Positions 46,674 to 56,232 are shown, counted from the first letter of the stretch. The stretch: 64,000 nucleotides of DNA from Novosphingobium resinovorum (GCF_027922145.1 NZ_BSFC01000011.1:1-64000); one strand, 5' to 3'. Notes: generated from the sequence alone by a model not told the origin. Program-made: numbers and translations.

Positions 46674-46724
46674 GAGCGGGAGAACGCCGACCGCGCGGCC
46701 GGGTTCCTCCCGCTCCCAGGTAGA

Positions 46725-48551
46725 TCACCCCGCGTCGGGCACAGCAGTCTTGGCTGCTGCCGGAGCACCCTGCTTGACCGGCTCCACCACACGCAAGTGC
46801 AGTTCGCGCAGTTGCTTGGGCTCGGCGTGGCTCGGCGCGTTCATGAGGAGGTCCTCGGCGCGCTGGTTCATCGGGAACAGCGTGATCTCGCGCAGGTTCT
46901 GCGCACCGCACAGCAGCATCACGATGCGATCCACACCGGCGGCCATGCCGCCGTGCGGCGGGGCGCCGTACTGGAACGCGCGGTAGAGGCCGCCGAAGCG
47001 ATCCTCCACGTCCGCTTGCGTTAGGCCGGTCATCTCGAACGCCTTGACCATCAGTTCCGGCGACTGGTTGCGGATCGAGCCCGAGGCGATCTCGAAGCCG
47101 TTGCAGACGAGGTCGTACTGGTACGCCTTGATCGTCAGCGGGTCCTGGTTCTCCAGCGCGTCCATGCCGCCCTGCGGCATCGAGAACGGGTTGTGCGCGA
47201 AGTCGACCTTCTTGTTGTCCTCGTCCCATTCGTAGAACGGGAAGTCGACGATCCAGCACAGCTCGAAGCGGTCCTTGTCGATCAGACCCAGCTGCTCGCC
47301 CACGCGGGTACGCGCGAGGCCCGCCAGCTTGGCGGCCTGCTCTTCCTTGCCTGCGGCGAAGAACACGCCGTCGTTCGGGCCGAGACCGAGCGCCGCGATC
47401 AGCGCGGCGGTCTTTTCCTCGCCGTGGTTCTTGGCGATCGGGCCGCCGGGGACGCCGTCCTTGATGTTGATGTAGCCGAGGCCCGAGTAACCCTCGCCGC
47501 GTGCCCAGACGTTGGTGTCGTCGAAGAATTTGCGGCTGCCAGCACCCGCGCCCGGAGCCGGGATCGCGCGGATCGTGCCGCCATTGGCGACGATGCCCGC
47601 AAAGATGCCGAAGCCGGATTCGACGAAGTGTTCGGTCACGTCCTTGATCAGCAGCGGGTTACGCAGGTCCGGCTTGTCCGAACCATAGTCCAGCATCGCC
47701 TGCGCGTGCGGGATGCGGCGGAACTCACCGGCCGGGGTGACGGGCTTGTCGCCCGCGAACTCGGCGAAGGTTGCGCGCAGCACCGGCTCCATCGTTTCCC
47801 AGACTTCTTCCTGGGTCACGAAGCTCATTTCGAGGTCGAGCTGGTAGAATTCGCCCGGCAGACGGTCGGCGCGCGGGTCCTCGTCGCGGAAGCACGGCGC
47901 GATCTGGAAGTAGCGGTCGAAGCCGGCCACCATCAGCAGCTGCTTGTACTGCTGCGGCGCCTGCGGCAGCGCATAGAACTTGCCGGCGTGGATGCGGCTC
48001 GGCACCAGGAAGTCGCGCGCGCCTTCGGGGCTGGAAGCCGTCAGGATCGGCGTCGAATATTCGGTGAAGCCGGTGTCTTCCATGCGGCGGCGCATGTCGC
48101 GGATGATCTGCGTGCGCTTGACGATGTTGGCGTGCAGCGTCTCACGACGCAGGTCGAGGAAGCGGTACTTGAGGCGGATGTCCTCCGGGTACTCCTGCTC
48201 GCCGGCGACGGGCATCGGCAGTTCCTCGGCCTTGCCCAGCACGGTGGCGACGCGGGCGTAGACTTCGATCTCGCCGGTGGCGAGGTTCGGGTTTACAGTG
48301 CCTTCCGAACGCGCCTTCACGGTACCCTCGACCGTCACGACGCTCTCCGCGCGCAGCGAATCGAGCACGGCGAGCGCCGGGCTGTCGCTGTCGGTCACGA
48401 CCTGGGTGATGCCGTAATGGTCGCGCAAATCGACGAACAGGACGCCGCCGTGGTCGCGCTTGCGATGGACCCAGCCCGAGAGGCGCACGGTCTGGCCGAC
48501 CTCGGCCGCGCTCAGGGCGCCGCAGGTGTGGGAGCGGTAGGGATGGGTCAT
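46725..48551 (-). CDS. aspS: Aspartyl-tRNA synthetase
   Basis: 608 residues of the bacterial class IIb type. N-terminal OB-fold anticodon-binding domain ([26 protein letters not shown]), catalytic core motifs ([50 protein letters not shown]), the inserted GAD domain, and motif 3 [16 protein letters not shown] near the C-terminus. Start [13 protein letters not shown] is standard for the family. Confidence 0.97.
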   Translation of the reverse strand: MTHPYRSHTCGALSAAEVGQTVRLSGWVHRKRDHGGVLFVDLRDHYGITQVVTDSDSPALAVLDSLRAESVVTVEGTVKARSEGTVNPNLATGEIEVYARVATVLGKAEELPMPVAGEQEYPEDIRLKYRFLDLRRETLHANIVKRTQIIRDMRRRMEDTGFTEYSTPILTASSPEGARDFLVPSRIHAGKFYALPQAPQQYKQLLMVAGFDRYFQIAPCFRDEDPRADRLPGEFYQLDLEMSFVTQEEVWETMEPVLRATFAEFAGDKPVTPAGEFRRIPHAQAMLDYGSDKPDLRNPLLIKDVTEHFVESGFGIFAGIVANGGTIRAIPAPGAGAGSRKFFDDTNVWARGEGYSGLGYINIKDGVPGGPIAKNHGEEKTAALIAALGLGPNDGVFFAAGKEEQAAKLAGLARTRVGEQLGLIDKDRFELCWIVDFPFYEWDEDNKKVDFAHNPFSMPQGGMDALENQDPLTIKAYQYDLVCNGFEIASGSIRNQSPELMVKAFEMTGLTQADVEDRFGGLYRAFQYGAPPHGGMAAGVDRIVMLLCGAQNLREITLFPMNQRAEDLLMNAPSHAEPKQLRELHLRVVEPVKQGAPAAAKTAVPDAG

Positions 48552-48641
48552 GACGGGCTCTTTTGGTCGAATGGAATAGTTGCGGCCCCACTAAAGGAGT
48601 GCCGCAGCGATTGCCAGATGGGGATTCGCGTAAAATCCCCG

Positions 48642-48752
48642 TCATCCCGGCGCAGGCCGGGAACGCTTGCGGTCTTCAGGCATTGGCCGGGAGCCTCGAT
48701 GCAAGGTGGGCTGTTCATCGCCAGAGGTGCCGGCCCGCGCCGGGATGACGGC
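48642..48752. repeat. Family D-like inverted repeat, copy 2
   Basis: CGTCATCCCGGCGCAGGCCG plus GGAACGC, a 60-bp middle, then GTGCCGGCCCGCGCCGGGATGACG. Divergent intergenic region of aspS and the small gene at 48822. Confidence 0.75.
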
Positions 48753-48821
48753 GGTAACTCCAAATAAACCATTTGGCGATTATGCTCCCGCGCACGGGTC
48801 GCCACACCAAAAAACCGGGAA

Positions 48822-49157
48822 ATGCAGATGTTTGCTGACGGCAAGCTGGACGAAACCATCTTCCACCCGACCGACGAAGGGAAAGCGGCGCAGTACCAGG
48901 AATGGGCCGACGCACCGGTTTCCGCGCCTGCGAGCGCTTCGGTCGAGGCCGAATTTCCGGCCATGCTCGACTTGCGCGAACTCGCCGATCCGGAAGCGGA
49001 CCCGGGATATGAACCCGAGGGCCTGTACCTTCCCCTCCCCTACGGTCACACCACCGGATCGCAGTTGCGCCACCGCTTCGTGACGGCCGAGAGCATTGCC
49101 GAACTGGCCGACATCAAGAAGCCCAGCCTGTGGCAGCGGCTCCTCGGTCGGAAATAA
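48822..49157 (+). CDS. Hypothetical protein, conserved-looking, acidic
   Basis: 111 residues; not recognised. It has an acidic middle (LDLRELADPEADPGYEPEG), LPLPYGHTTGSQLRHRFVTAESI and a basic C-terminal tail KKPSLWQRLLGRK that could act as an amphipathic anchor. Codon use is like its neighbours. ATG 48822 or 48828; no strong ribosome binding site. It precedes rnd by 65 bp on the same strand. Confidence 0.7.
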   Translation: MQMFADGKLDETIFHPTDEGKAAQYQEWADAPVSAPASASVEAEFPAMLDLRELADPEADPGYEPEGLYLPLPYGHTTGSQLRHRFVTAESIAELADIKKPSLWQRLLGRK

Positions 49158-49222
49158 ACTGCGACAAAACGGTAACACGGGGCGTTGATCCCCCGCGCGG
49201 TTAGGCGTAACGCCCTCGTTCA

Positions 49223-50416
49223 ATGAAAATTCACCCGCTGATAACGAAAACCGAAGATCTTGCCGCCCTGTGCGAGCGTCTCGCGAAGTCCGATTTCGTG
49301 AGCGTCGACACGGAGTTCATGCGCGAGAACACCTATTGGCCCGAACTCTGCCTCGTGCAGATCGCCAATACCGAGGAAGCGGCGGCGATCGATCCGCTGG
49401 CGGACGGCCTCGACATGACCCCACTGCTCGACCTGCTGACGCAGAACGAGGACGTCCTCAAGGTCTTCCACGCGGGCGGGCAGGACGTGGAGATCATCTT
49501 CAACTTCACCGGCCGCACCCCGCACCCGATATTCGACACCCAGATCGCGATGATGGCGATCAGCCAGTCCGAGCAGATCGGCTATTCCAACCTCGTCGAA
49601 TCGTGGCAGGGCCTGACGATCGACAAGGGCGCCCGCTTCACCGACTGGTCGCGCCGCCCGCTGACCGACCGCCAGATCGAATACGCGATCGGCGACGTCA
49701 CGCATCTTTCCAAGATCTTCCCCAAGATCCTCAAGCGCCTGATCAAGACCGGGCGCGGTGCCTGGCTGGACCAGGAGATGGAAAAGCTGGCCGATCCGGA
49801 GAACTACCGGAACGACCCCAAGGAAGCCTGGCACCGGATCAAGGCGCCGGGCCGCAACCCGCAAGTGCTTGGCCGCCTGCGCGCGATCGCCGAATGGCGA
49901 GAACTGGAAGCGCAGGGCAAGAACATCCCGCGCGGCCGCATCGCCCGTGACGAGACGCTGGCCGACATCGCCAGCCACCCGCCCAAGAGCCAGGCCGATC
50001 TGGCTAAAGTGCGCGGCCTGTCGCAAGGCTGGAAGGATAACGAAATCGGCCGCCGCCTGATGACCGCCATCGCCAAGGCGGAGCCACTGACCGACGACGA
50101 GATGCCCGCCCGCGCCCCGCGCGGCGCGCCGCTCGGCAAGGAAGGCTCGCTGGTCGCCGACCTGCTCAAGCTGCTGCTCAAGATCCGTGCCCGTGAAATC
50201 GATGCCGCGGCCCGCCTGCTGGCGCGCAGCGACGAACTGGAACTGCTCGCGGCGGGCGTTCGCAAGAACCTCAGCCTGCTGCAGGGCTGGCGCTACGACG
50301 TGTTCGGCCGCGATGCGCTCGATCTCGTCGAGGGCAAGCTCGCCTTCGCGGTGGAGAACGGCAAGCTCAAGATGACGCGCGTGGAAGACGTCGTCGACGA
50401 TACGGTGGCCGAATAA
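49223..50416 (+). CDS. rnd: Ribonuclease D
   Basis: 3'-5' exoribonuclease for tRNA ends and structured RNA. 397 residues. DEDD exonuclease motifs: Asp/Glu in SVDTEFMRENTYWPELCLVQIA, Asp in KVFHAGGQDVEIIFNF, and YAIGDVTHLSKIFPKI; two HRDC-like helical domains follow (around residues 200-370), the first with ARDETLADIASHPP. Start MKIHPLITKTEDLAALCERL. Confidence 0.94.
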   Translation: MKIHPLITKTEDLAALCERLAKSDFVSVDTEFMRENTYWPELCLVQIANTEEAAAIDPLADGLDMTPLLDLLTQNEDVLKVFHAGGQDVEIIFNFTGRTPHPIFDTQIAMMAISQSEQIGYSNLVESWQGLTIDKGARFTDWSRRPLTDRQIEYAIGDVTHLSKIFPKILKRLIKTGRGAWLDQEMEKLADPENYRNDPKEAWHRIKAPGRNPQVLGRLRAIAEWRELEAQGKNIPRGRIARDETLADIASHPPKSQADLAKVRGLSQGWKDNEIGRRLMTAIAKAEPLTDDEMPARAPRGAPLGKEGSLVADLLKLLLKIRAREIDAAARLLARSDELELLAAGVRKNLSLLQGWRYDVFGRDALDLVEGKLAFAVENGKLKMTRVEDVVDDTVAE

Positions 50417-50457
50417 GCCCACCCCGCTGCGACTAGGTCCTCCGGACCAAGTCTCGC

Positions 50458-50532
50458 TCCCCTCCCGCAAGCGGGAGGGGCAACGCTGCGATTTTTCCTC
50501 CCCTCCCGCTTGCGGGAGGGGCCGGGGGTGGG
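50458..50532. repeat. Family E inverted repeat (CCCTCCCGCAAGCGGGAGGG)
   Basis: Two short hairpins, CCCTCCCGCAAGCGGGAGGG and CCCTCCCGCTTGCGGGAGGG, about 25 bp apart and facing each other, between rnd and oxyR. Only this copy lies in the window, although the layout resembles intergenic repeats of related genomes. Confidence 0.75.
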
Positions 50533-50603
50533 CTCCCTTCCTCCTTCTTCCGCATTGCACAACGCCGCTTGGCGAACCGCTCCCACCGTGCAATAGCCAC
50601 CAC

Positions 50604-51500
50604 ATGACCGTCTACCAACCGACGCTCAAGCAGCTCCAGTATCTCGTCTCGCTCCACGAGCACGGCCATTTCGGCCGTGCCGCCGATGCCTGCTTCGTGT
50701 CGCAATCGACACTGTCGGCGGGTCTGCGCGATCTGGAAACGCTGCTTGGCGTAGTCCTCGTGGAGCGCACCAAGCGCGCCGTCCGCTTCACGCCGCTGGG
50801 CAATGCCGTGGTCGAGAAGGCCCACCGCATCCTGCGCGAGACGGAGGAACTGTCCGAACTCGTCCAGTCCAGCGGCAAGCCGCTCTCGGGCGAAGTGCGC
50901 ATGAGCGTGATCCCGACGATCGCGCCGTTCCTGCTGCCCCGGATGCTGCCACGCCTGCGCCGCGAACGCCCGAATCTCAAGCTCTTCCTGCGCGAGGAAC
51001 CGAGCCAGGCGGCGATGGAATCGCTCCACCATGGCCGCGCCGACTGCGTGCTGCTCGCCCTGCCCTATGCGACCGGCGAGGTGGAGAAGGAGACGATCGA
51101 ACTCGACGCCTTCTTCGTCGCCTTCCCCCGCGACGATCCGCGCGATCCGCCCGCCGAAGTCAGCCCCGACGTGATCGACGAGAACCGCCTGCTCCTGCTC
51201 GAGGACGGGCACTGCCTCAAGGACCATGCCCTCGCCGCCTGCAACCGGCCCGAACTGCGGGCCAGCGCGACGATGATCGGCACCTCGCTGCATACGCTGG
51301 TGCAGATGGTCGACAACGGGCTGGGCCTGACGATGCTGCCGGAAATGGCGCTCGACGCAGGGATTCTCAATGGAACCAACGTCGTCGCCCGGCCGCTGAT
51401 CTCGCCCAACGCGAATCGCGAGATCACGCTGGTGTGGCGCAAGAATTCCCCGCGTGCAGAGGAATTCCGGATGCTGGCGGACGAGTTGCGGGCTGGTTGA
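50604..51500 (+). CDS. oxyR: OxyR-type LysR hydrogen-peroxide sensor regulator
   Basis: 298 residues. N-terminal helix-turn-helix: LKQLQYLVSLHEHGHFGRAADACFVSQSTLSAGLRDLETLLGVVLVERTKR in sense. The sensor domain has Cys204 and Cys213 in GHCLKDHALAACN, spaced exactly like the redox Cys pair of E. coli OxyR, and TSLHTLVQMVDNGLGLTMLPEMA. It should form a disulfide with peroxide and activate antioxidant genes. No catalase or peroxiredoxin gene is adjacent. Confidence 0.92.
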   Translation: MTVYQPTLKQLQYLVSLHEHGHFGRAADACFVSQSTLSAGLRDLETLLGVVLVERTKRAVRFTPLGNAVVEKAHRILRETEELSELVQSSGKPLSGEVRMSVIPTIAPFLLPRMLPRLRRERPNLKLFLREEPSQAAMESLHHGRADCVLLALPYATGEVEKETIELDAFFVAFPRDDPRDPPAEVSPDVIDENRLLLLEDGHCLKDHALAACNRPELRASATMIGTSLHTLVQMVDNGLGLTMLPEMALDAGILNGTNVVARPLISPNANREITLVWRKNSPRAEEFRMLADELRAG

Positions 51501-51518
51501 CCTGGCTTTGTAGCCTGA

Positions 51519-51598
51519 GGGGGCTTCGACAAGCTCAGCCTGAGCGGGGATCAAGAACTAGCTCTCAATTCCGCTCAGGCTGAGCTTGTCGAAGCCCC
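51519..51598. repeat. Family C inverted repeat, copy 2
   Basis: GGGGGCTTCGACAAGCTCAG with CCTGAGCGG, then the inverse complement ending GAGCTTGTCGAAGCCCC, between the convergent oxyR and MFS genes. Arms match the copy at 14982-15062; the middles share TAGCTCTCAA-like bases. Confidence 0.9.
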
Positions 51599-51604
51599 GG
51601 CGTC

Positions 51605-52768
51605 CTAGCGCCGCCGCAGCACCTGCAGCGCCACGCCGAGCACCGAAATGCCGATCCCGAGCGCCGAGACCCCGCCCCAGCCCCACTGATGCCATGTCGC
51701 CGTCGCCGCGCCCGAACTGGCTGCCCCGGCCAGAAACATCATCGCCATGTAGACGGTGTTGATGCGTGAGCGCGCCTCAGGCCGCAGCGCGTAGATGATG
51801 CTCTGGTTGGAGATCTGGCTGAGCTGCACCGCCACGTCGAGCACCAGTACCCCCACGATCAGCCCGGCGATCGAGTGCCAGAAACCGAAGATCAGCCAGG
51901 CCGCCAGCGTCATCACCGTGCCCAGCACGATAGCCGGATGCGGACCGCGACGGTCGGCGAGTCGTCCTGCGACCGGTGCTGCAAGCACGCCCGCCGCACC
52001 GACGATACCGAACAGTCCCGCAGCTTCCGGCCCAAGGTCGAAGTGCTCCTGCAGGCGCAGGGCAAGAATGGTCCAGAACACGCTGAAGACGCCGAACTGG
52101 CAGCACTGGGTATAAGTCGCCAGCCGCAGCGCGGGAAATTCGCGCCACAGACTCCAGAGCGAGCGCAGCAGGCCGACATAGCCGAGTCCGGTGTCTTGCG
52201 GACGACTGCGCGGAAGCTGGAACGCCATGAGCAGTGCGGTCAAAAGCGCCAGTGGAACCGCGAGCCAGAACATCTCCCGCCACCCGAGCGTTCCGGCAAC
52301 GAAGCCTGCCAGCGTACGGCTGAGCAGGATACCACACAGGAGACCGGCCATCACCGTACCGACGATTGCGCCGCGCTTCTCGTCAGGGGCGAGATTCGCC
52401 GCGAACGGCACGATCTGCTGCGCAACCGAAGCGAGCAGCCCGACCAGCAACGATGCGGCCAGCACCAGCCCGGCACTCGGCGCGATGGCGACGAGAGCCA
52501 GCGCGGCGGTCAGCGCCAGGCATTGCAGCACGATCAGCCTCCGCCGCTCCACCAGATCGCCAAGCGGCACCAACACGACGAGGCCGAAGGCGTAACCGAG
52601 CTGCGTCGCGGTCGGCACGTAAGTCGCCGCCGCACCCGCAAGGTCGCGCTCCATCAGCCCGATCATCGGCTGGTTGTAGTAGATGTTGGCGACGGTCAGC
52701 CCGGCAGCGACGGCCAGCGAGAAGACGACCGGGCGGCTGGGGCCGCTGACGGCACTGGACGCCGACAT
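51605..52768 (-). CDS. MFS transporter (probable drug/metabolite efflux)
   Basis: 387 residues with about 12 hydrophobic helices. It opens with FSLAVAAGLTVANIYYNQPMIGLMERDLAG and carries the MFS loop GDLVERRRLIVLQCLALTAAL between helices 2 and 3, then FLAGAASSGAATATWHQWGWGGV. This is the DHA1-like group with the NQPM motif. Substrate not known. The ATG is 52768. Confidence 0.85.
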   Translation of the reverse strand: MSASSAVSGPSRPVVFSLAVAAGLTVANIYYNQPMIGLMERDLAGAAATYVPTATQLGYAFGLVVLVPLGDLVERRRLIVLQCLALTAALALVAIAPSAGLVLAASLLVGLLASVAQQIVPFAANLAPDEKRGAIVGTVMAGLLCGILLSRTLAGFVAGTLGWREMFWLAVPLALLTALLMAFQLPRSRPQDTGLGYVGLLRSLWSLWREFPALRLATYTQCCQFGVFSVFWTILALRLQEHFDLGPEAAGLFGIVGAAGVLAAPVAGRLADRRGPHPAIVLGTVMTLAAWLIFGFWHSIAGLIVGVLVLDVAVQLSQISNQSIIYALRPEARSRINTVYMAMMFLAGAASSGAATATWHQWGWGGVSALGIGISVLGVALQVLRRR

Positions 52769-52902
52769 GGTGCTGGACGCGACGGTAATGGTGAAATCCT
52801 TCGTGCTGTAGCCCCCGCTCCGAGCGCAAATGGCCCTCGAGCCGCGTCAGACCAAGTGCGGGGAACGCAAGTCCGCTTGCCCGCACCGCAAGCGCAAGGG
52901 GT

Positions 52903-53496
52903 TCAGTCCATGTGCTTGAGGCCGACCCGCAGATAGTCCCAGCCCGTCACCACCGTCAGTGCGGCGGCCGCCCACAGCGTCGTCAGGCCCACGGTATGCG
53001 GCACGTTGATTACCAGCGCGCCGAGGTCGAGATTCCACCACGGCATCGCCACGCCAAGGATCAGCGCCCCCAGGCAGATCAGCTGGAACGTCGTCTTCCA
53101 CTTCGCAAGGCGGCTGACTGGCACCGAAACCTGCAGCCCCCCAAGAAACTCACGCAGGCCCGACACGGCGATCTCACGCACGAGGATGACGAGGCCCGCG
53201 ATCACGTGCATGTCGCCCACGAAAGGCCCACGCAGGATGCCTTGCGCGGTCAGCACCAGAATCACCGTCGCCACCATGATCTTGTCGGCGATGGGGTCGA
53301 GGAATACGCCCAGCTTCGACACCGTCCCGCTCGAACGAGCGAGATAGCCGTCGAAATAGTCGGTGAGTCCCATCAGGCAGTAAAGCCCGAAAGCCAGTCC
53401 GTAGCCGAATTCCCATCTGGGCCACCAGAGCAGGAAGGCGAGCAACGGAAGGGCGACGATGCGTGAAAGCGTCAGGATGTTCGGCAGAGTCAGCAT
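52903..53496 (-). CDS. pgsA: CDP-diacylglycerol-glycerol-3-phosphate 3-phosphatidyltransferase
   Basis: Makes phosphatidylglycerophosphate, the precursor of phosphatidylglycerol. 197 residues, five to six helices, and the CDP-alcohol transferase motif with all three Asp blocks: TDYFDGYLARSSGTVSKLGVFLDPIADK. Start MLTLPNILTLSRIVALP is the normal opening. Divergent from the LplT-like transporter, consistent with a phospholipid theme. Confidence 0.94.
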   Translation of the reverse strand: MLTLPNILTLSRIVALPLLAFLLWWPRWEFGYGLAFGLYCLMGLTDYFDGYLARSSGTVSKLGVFLDPIADKIMVATVILVLTAQGILRGPFVGDMHVIAGLVILVREIAVSGLREFLGGLQVSVPVSRLAKWKTTFQLICLGALILGVAMPWWNLDLGALVINVPHTVGLTTLWAAAALTVVTGWDYLRVGLKHMD

Positions 53497-53618
53497 GATG
53501 GGAATGCCATAGCCCGCAATCGCTACGGGAATAAAGTGGTGAACAGGGCTTGTGCCCCCGCCCCATGCCATTAAGTGTCCCGACGACCAATGAGCAAGGC
53601 CGGCGGCATACTTAGATC

Positions 53619-54932
53619 ATGACCACGACGACCCAACTCATCCGGGCGCGACGTTTTCTCCCCCTTTTCGTCACCCAGCTTCTGGGTGCGTTCAACGACA
53701 ACCTGTTCAAGAACGCGATGGTGCTCTTCGTCGTCTACGAGGTGTATCACTCGGAAGGCCAGGAGGCGCGGTTCAGCGCGATGGCCTCGGCGATCTTCAT
53801 CATCCCCTTCTTCCTGCTCTCGGCGCTGGCTGGGCAGCTGGCCGACATGCGGGACAAGGCGAAGCTGATTCGCATCATCAAGGCCTGCGAGATCGGCATC
53901 ATGCTGGTCGGCGGCGCGGGCCTTGCCCTTGCGTGGCAGGGGCAGGCGCTCGACGCCGTGGCGATCCCGCTGATGCTGCTGGCGCTGTTCGCGATGGGGG
54001 TGCACTCGACCTTCTTCGGACCGATCAAGTACGCGATCCTGCCGCAGCACCTGAAGGACGGTGAAGTCCTGTCCGGCACCGGGCTGGTCGAAGCGGGTAC
54101 GTACATCGCCGTGCTCGCAGGCACGATCGTCGCGGGCTGGATCAGCGTCGATGCCGCCGCGATCGGGGTGATCGTCGTCGCCATAATCGGCTGGTTCGCC
54201 GGGCGACAGGTCCCCTCCGCCCCGCCGCTCGGCAAGATCGAGCCGCTCGACTACCACGTCATCCGCGCTTCCGTGCGCCTTGTGCGCACGACGATGCAGG
54301 ACCGCCGCGTGTTCCTTGCCATCTGCGCGATCAGCTTCTTCTGGGCGATCGGCACCGTGTTGTTCGTGCAGTTCCCGCCGCTCGCCAAGAACATGCTGAT
54401 GGCCAGCAAGGAAGTGGCCAGCCTGTTCCTGGTGATCTTCTCGGTCGGCGTCGCGATCGGGTCGATGGCGATCAATGCGCTGCTCAAGGGCACCGTTTCC
54501 GCGCGCTGGTCGCCGATCTCGGTGATCGGCATGGGCGTGTTCCTCGTCGCCTTCCAGCAGGTCTGCCGCATCTGGCCGCCGCATAGCGGGACGGGCACGC
54601 TGATGGACGTCGGCATCTTCGTGGTGCAGCCGCTGGCGATCCCGCTGATGCTGACCTTGCTGGGCATCGCCATCTGCGGCGGCATGTTCGTGGTGCCGCT
54701 CTACGCCTTCCTCACCACCTTCGTGCCCAAGTCGCAGACCGCGCGCACGATTGCCGCGAACAACATCGTCAACTCGGGCGCGATGGTCGTCGGCTCACTG
54801 GCGACCGGCGTAATGACGCTGATGGGCGTGGCGGTGGCGCAGCAGCTACTGGTCGTCTCGCTGTGCTGCGTAGCCTCGGCCTGGCTGGGCTATCTGCTGT
54901 TCCGCGCCGAGAAATGCCCCAAGGCGGGCTGA
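53619..54932 (+). CDS. MFS transporter related to lysophospholipid transporter LplT
   Basis: 437 residues, 12 helices. The motif FLPLFVTQLLGAFNDNLFKNAMVLFVVYE is the hallmark of the LplT/Aas group, followed by LADMRDKAKLIRIIKACEIGIM, HSTFFGPIKYAILPQHL and TGLVEAGTYIAVLAGTIVAG. In other bacteria this half is fused to a lysophospholipid acyltransferase and acyl-ACP ligase; here it stands alone. A lysophospholipid flippase role is inferred. Confidence 0.85.
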   Translation: MTTTTQLIRARRFLPLFVTQLLGAFNDNLFKNAMVLFVVYEVYHSEGQEARFSAMASAIFIIPFFLLSALAGQLADMRDKAKLIRIIKACEIGIMLVGGAGLALAWQGQALDAVAIPLMLLALFAMGVHSTFFGPIKYAILPQHLKDGEVLSGTGLVEAGTYIAVLAGTIVAGWISVDAAAIGVIVVAIIGWFAGRQVPSAPPLGKIEPLDYHVIRASVRLVRTTMQDRRVFLAICAISFFWAIGTVLFVQFPPLAKNMLMASKEVASLFLVIFSVGVAIGSMAINALLKGTVSARWSPISVIGMGVFLVAFQQVCRIWPPHSGTGTLMDVGIFVVQPLAIPLMLTLLGIAICGGMFVVPLYAFLTTFVPKSQTARTIAANNIVNSGAMVVGSLATGVMTLMGVAVAQQLLVVSLCCVASAWLGYLLFRAEKCPKAG

Positions 54933-54945
54933 GCCTCTTATCTTC

Positions 54946-55021
54946 GTCATTGCGAGCGTAGCGAAGCAATCCAGGGCAGCTTAAACCGCCCTGGATTGCT
55001 TCGCTACGCTCGCAATGACGC
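54946..55021. repeat. Family B inverted repeat, copy 5
   Basis: CGTCATTGCGAGCGTAGCG arm and inverse complement, arms about 33 bp and nearly identical to the copies at 9411 and 12874, between convergent genes. Confidence 0.9.
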
Positions 55022-55049
55022 TACAGGTAAATGGCGACGCCTCGCCGTA

Positions 55050-55268
55050 TCAGGCGATGAACAGCGTGATCGCCACGAAGCTGGCGCAGTAGGCGGTCAG
55101 AAACCCCCGCCAGTCGCCGCCGCTGAGGCGCCATTTGCGCGCGGCCTCCACATCTTCGTCTTCCTCCTCAAGCGATTCGGTGAAGACGTGGGGCGGCAGT
55201 GAGCGGCGGAACCAGTGCCCGGCCGACTCCTGCGTGAGGACGAGTGCGCGACGTGTCATGCTTCGCAT
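55050..55268 (-). CDS. Hypothetical small protein with C-terminal membrane helix
   Basis: 72 residues, not recognised. Acidic centre (SLEEEDEDVEAARKW) and a hydrophobic end (FLTAYCASFVAITLFIA) that would anchor it by the C-terminus. Start 55268, or 55259 (MTRRALVL). Weak support apart from codon use and clean boundaries. Confidence 0.5.
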   Translation of the reverse strand: MRSMTRRALVLTQESAGHWFRRSLPPHVFTESLEEEDEDVEAARKWRLSGGDWRGFLTAYCASFVAITLFIA

Positions 55269-55365
55269 AAGTCACGCATTAACGATTTGTTTACCATTGC
55301 GCAAAGCGCTTGGCGAACCCTTCCCGAAACGGGACGATTCGTTCTTGCAAGCATCGGAAACCCAA

Positions 55366-55393
55366 AGAAAAAGGGCCGCCCTAAGGCAGCCCT
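55366..55393 (-). terminator. Intrinsic terminator after the CsbD gene
   Basis: On the minus strand AGGGCTGCC, loop TTA, GGGCGGCCCT, then TTTTTC, 30 bp past the stop of the CsbD gene. Confidence 0.8.
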
Positions 55394-55423
55394 CTCGCTG
55401 GTTTCCGTCAGGAAGAGGTCAGG

Positions 55424-55606
55424 TCAGACCCGGTCGCCGAGCGCGCCCTTGACCTTGCCGATGCCCTGCTGAAGCTCGCCCTTCTTTTCCTGGGCCTTGC
55501 CTTCTGCCTGCTGGGCCGGGTCGTTGCGCGCCTTGCCTGCGGCCTGCTTGACGTTACCGGCAATCTCGTTGCCCAGTCCCTTCACGGTGTCCTTGAGTTC
55601 ACCCAC
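55424..55606 (-). CDS. CsbD-family stress protein
   Basis: 60 residues: MGELKDTVKGLGNEIAGNVK, then QAAGKARNDPAQQAEGKAQEKKGELQQ, the repeated Lys/Gly/Ala helix pattern of CsbD-like general-stress proteins. Molecular function unknown. AAGGAG lies upstream of the ATG. Confidence 0.9.
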   Translation of the reverse strand: MGELKDTVKGLGNEIAGNVKQAAGKARNDPAQQAEGKAQEKKGELQQGIGKVKGALGDRV

Positions 55607-55726
55607 GGCGGTATCTCCTTAGCTCGGCGGCGAAACATCTCGCTGCCGTCACGTGAAGAGAACACGCTGCTCCGTCGCTAAGTTTCGTACGCCTGCGCCG
55701 AGGCGTGCCTTAGCGGCGATATGTCG

Positions 55727-56134
55727 TCACTCCCCTGCCAGCCCCAGCACGTAGTCCCACTCCTGCGGCGTCACCACACCCACCGACAGGCGCGAGAACT
55801 TCACCAGTTCCATCTCCGCCAGCTTGGGATCGCCCTTCACTTGCGCGAGTGTCACCGGCCGCTTCAGCTTGCGCACCGGCTTCACCTTGACCGCCGCCCA
55901 CTTGCCCTCGGGATCGCTGGGATCGGTGATCCCGGCCTTGCTCACCGTAGCGATGCCGACGATCTCCTTGCCGATGTTGGAATGGTAGAAGAACACCTCG
56001 TCGCCTACTTCCATGGCGCGCAGGTTGTTGGCGGCGCGGTGGTTGCGCACGCCGTCCCATGTGCCCTCGCCTTCCTTCACAAGATCGTTCCAGCCGTAAG
56101 CATCGGGTTCAGACTTCATCAGCCAGTATGCCAT
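55727..56134 (-). CDS. EVE domain-containing protein
   Basis: 135 residues, MAYWLMKSEPDAYGWNDLVKEGEG opening (WLMKSEP is the EVE hallmark), then WDGVRNHRAANNLRAMEVGDEVFFYHSNIGKEIVGIATV. EVE domains are PUA-like folds that read modified bases in DNA or RNA. GGAAGG precedes ATG 56134. It does not sit beside any defence or modification gene here. Confidence 0.93.
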   Translation of the reverse strand: MAYWLMKSEPDAYGWNDLVKEGEGTWDGVRNHRAANNLRAMEVGDEVFFYHSNIGKEIVGIATVSKAGITDPSDPEGKWAAVKVKPVRKLKRPVTLAQVKGDPKLAEMELVKFSRLSVGVVTPQEWDYVLGLAGE

Positions 56135-56232
56135 GCCCGCACCTTCCATCGTAAATTTCCGGCCCGAATTAGACTGTGACGGCCGGGGCGCCTAAAGGGG
56201 CGGCATACCGACTCGTTACGGATTGCACTACC

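Noticed and set aside
55727..56134. EVE protein as part of a defence island
   Set aside because: Neighbours are a CsbD protein and a 2OG oxygenase, with no restriction, nuclease or methylase genes nearby.
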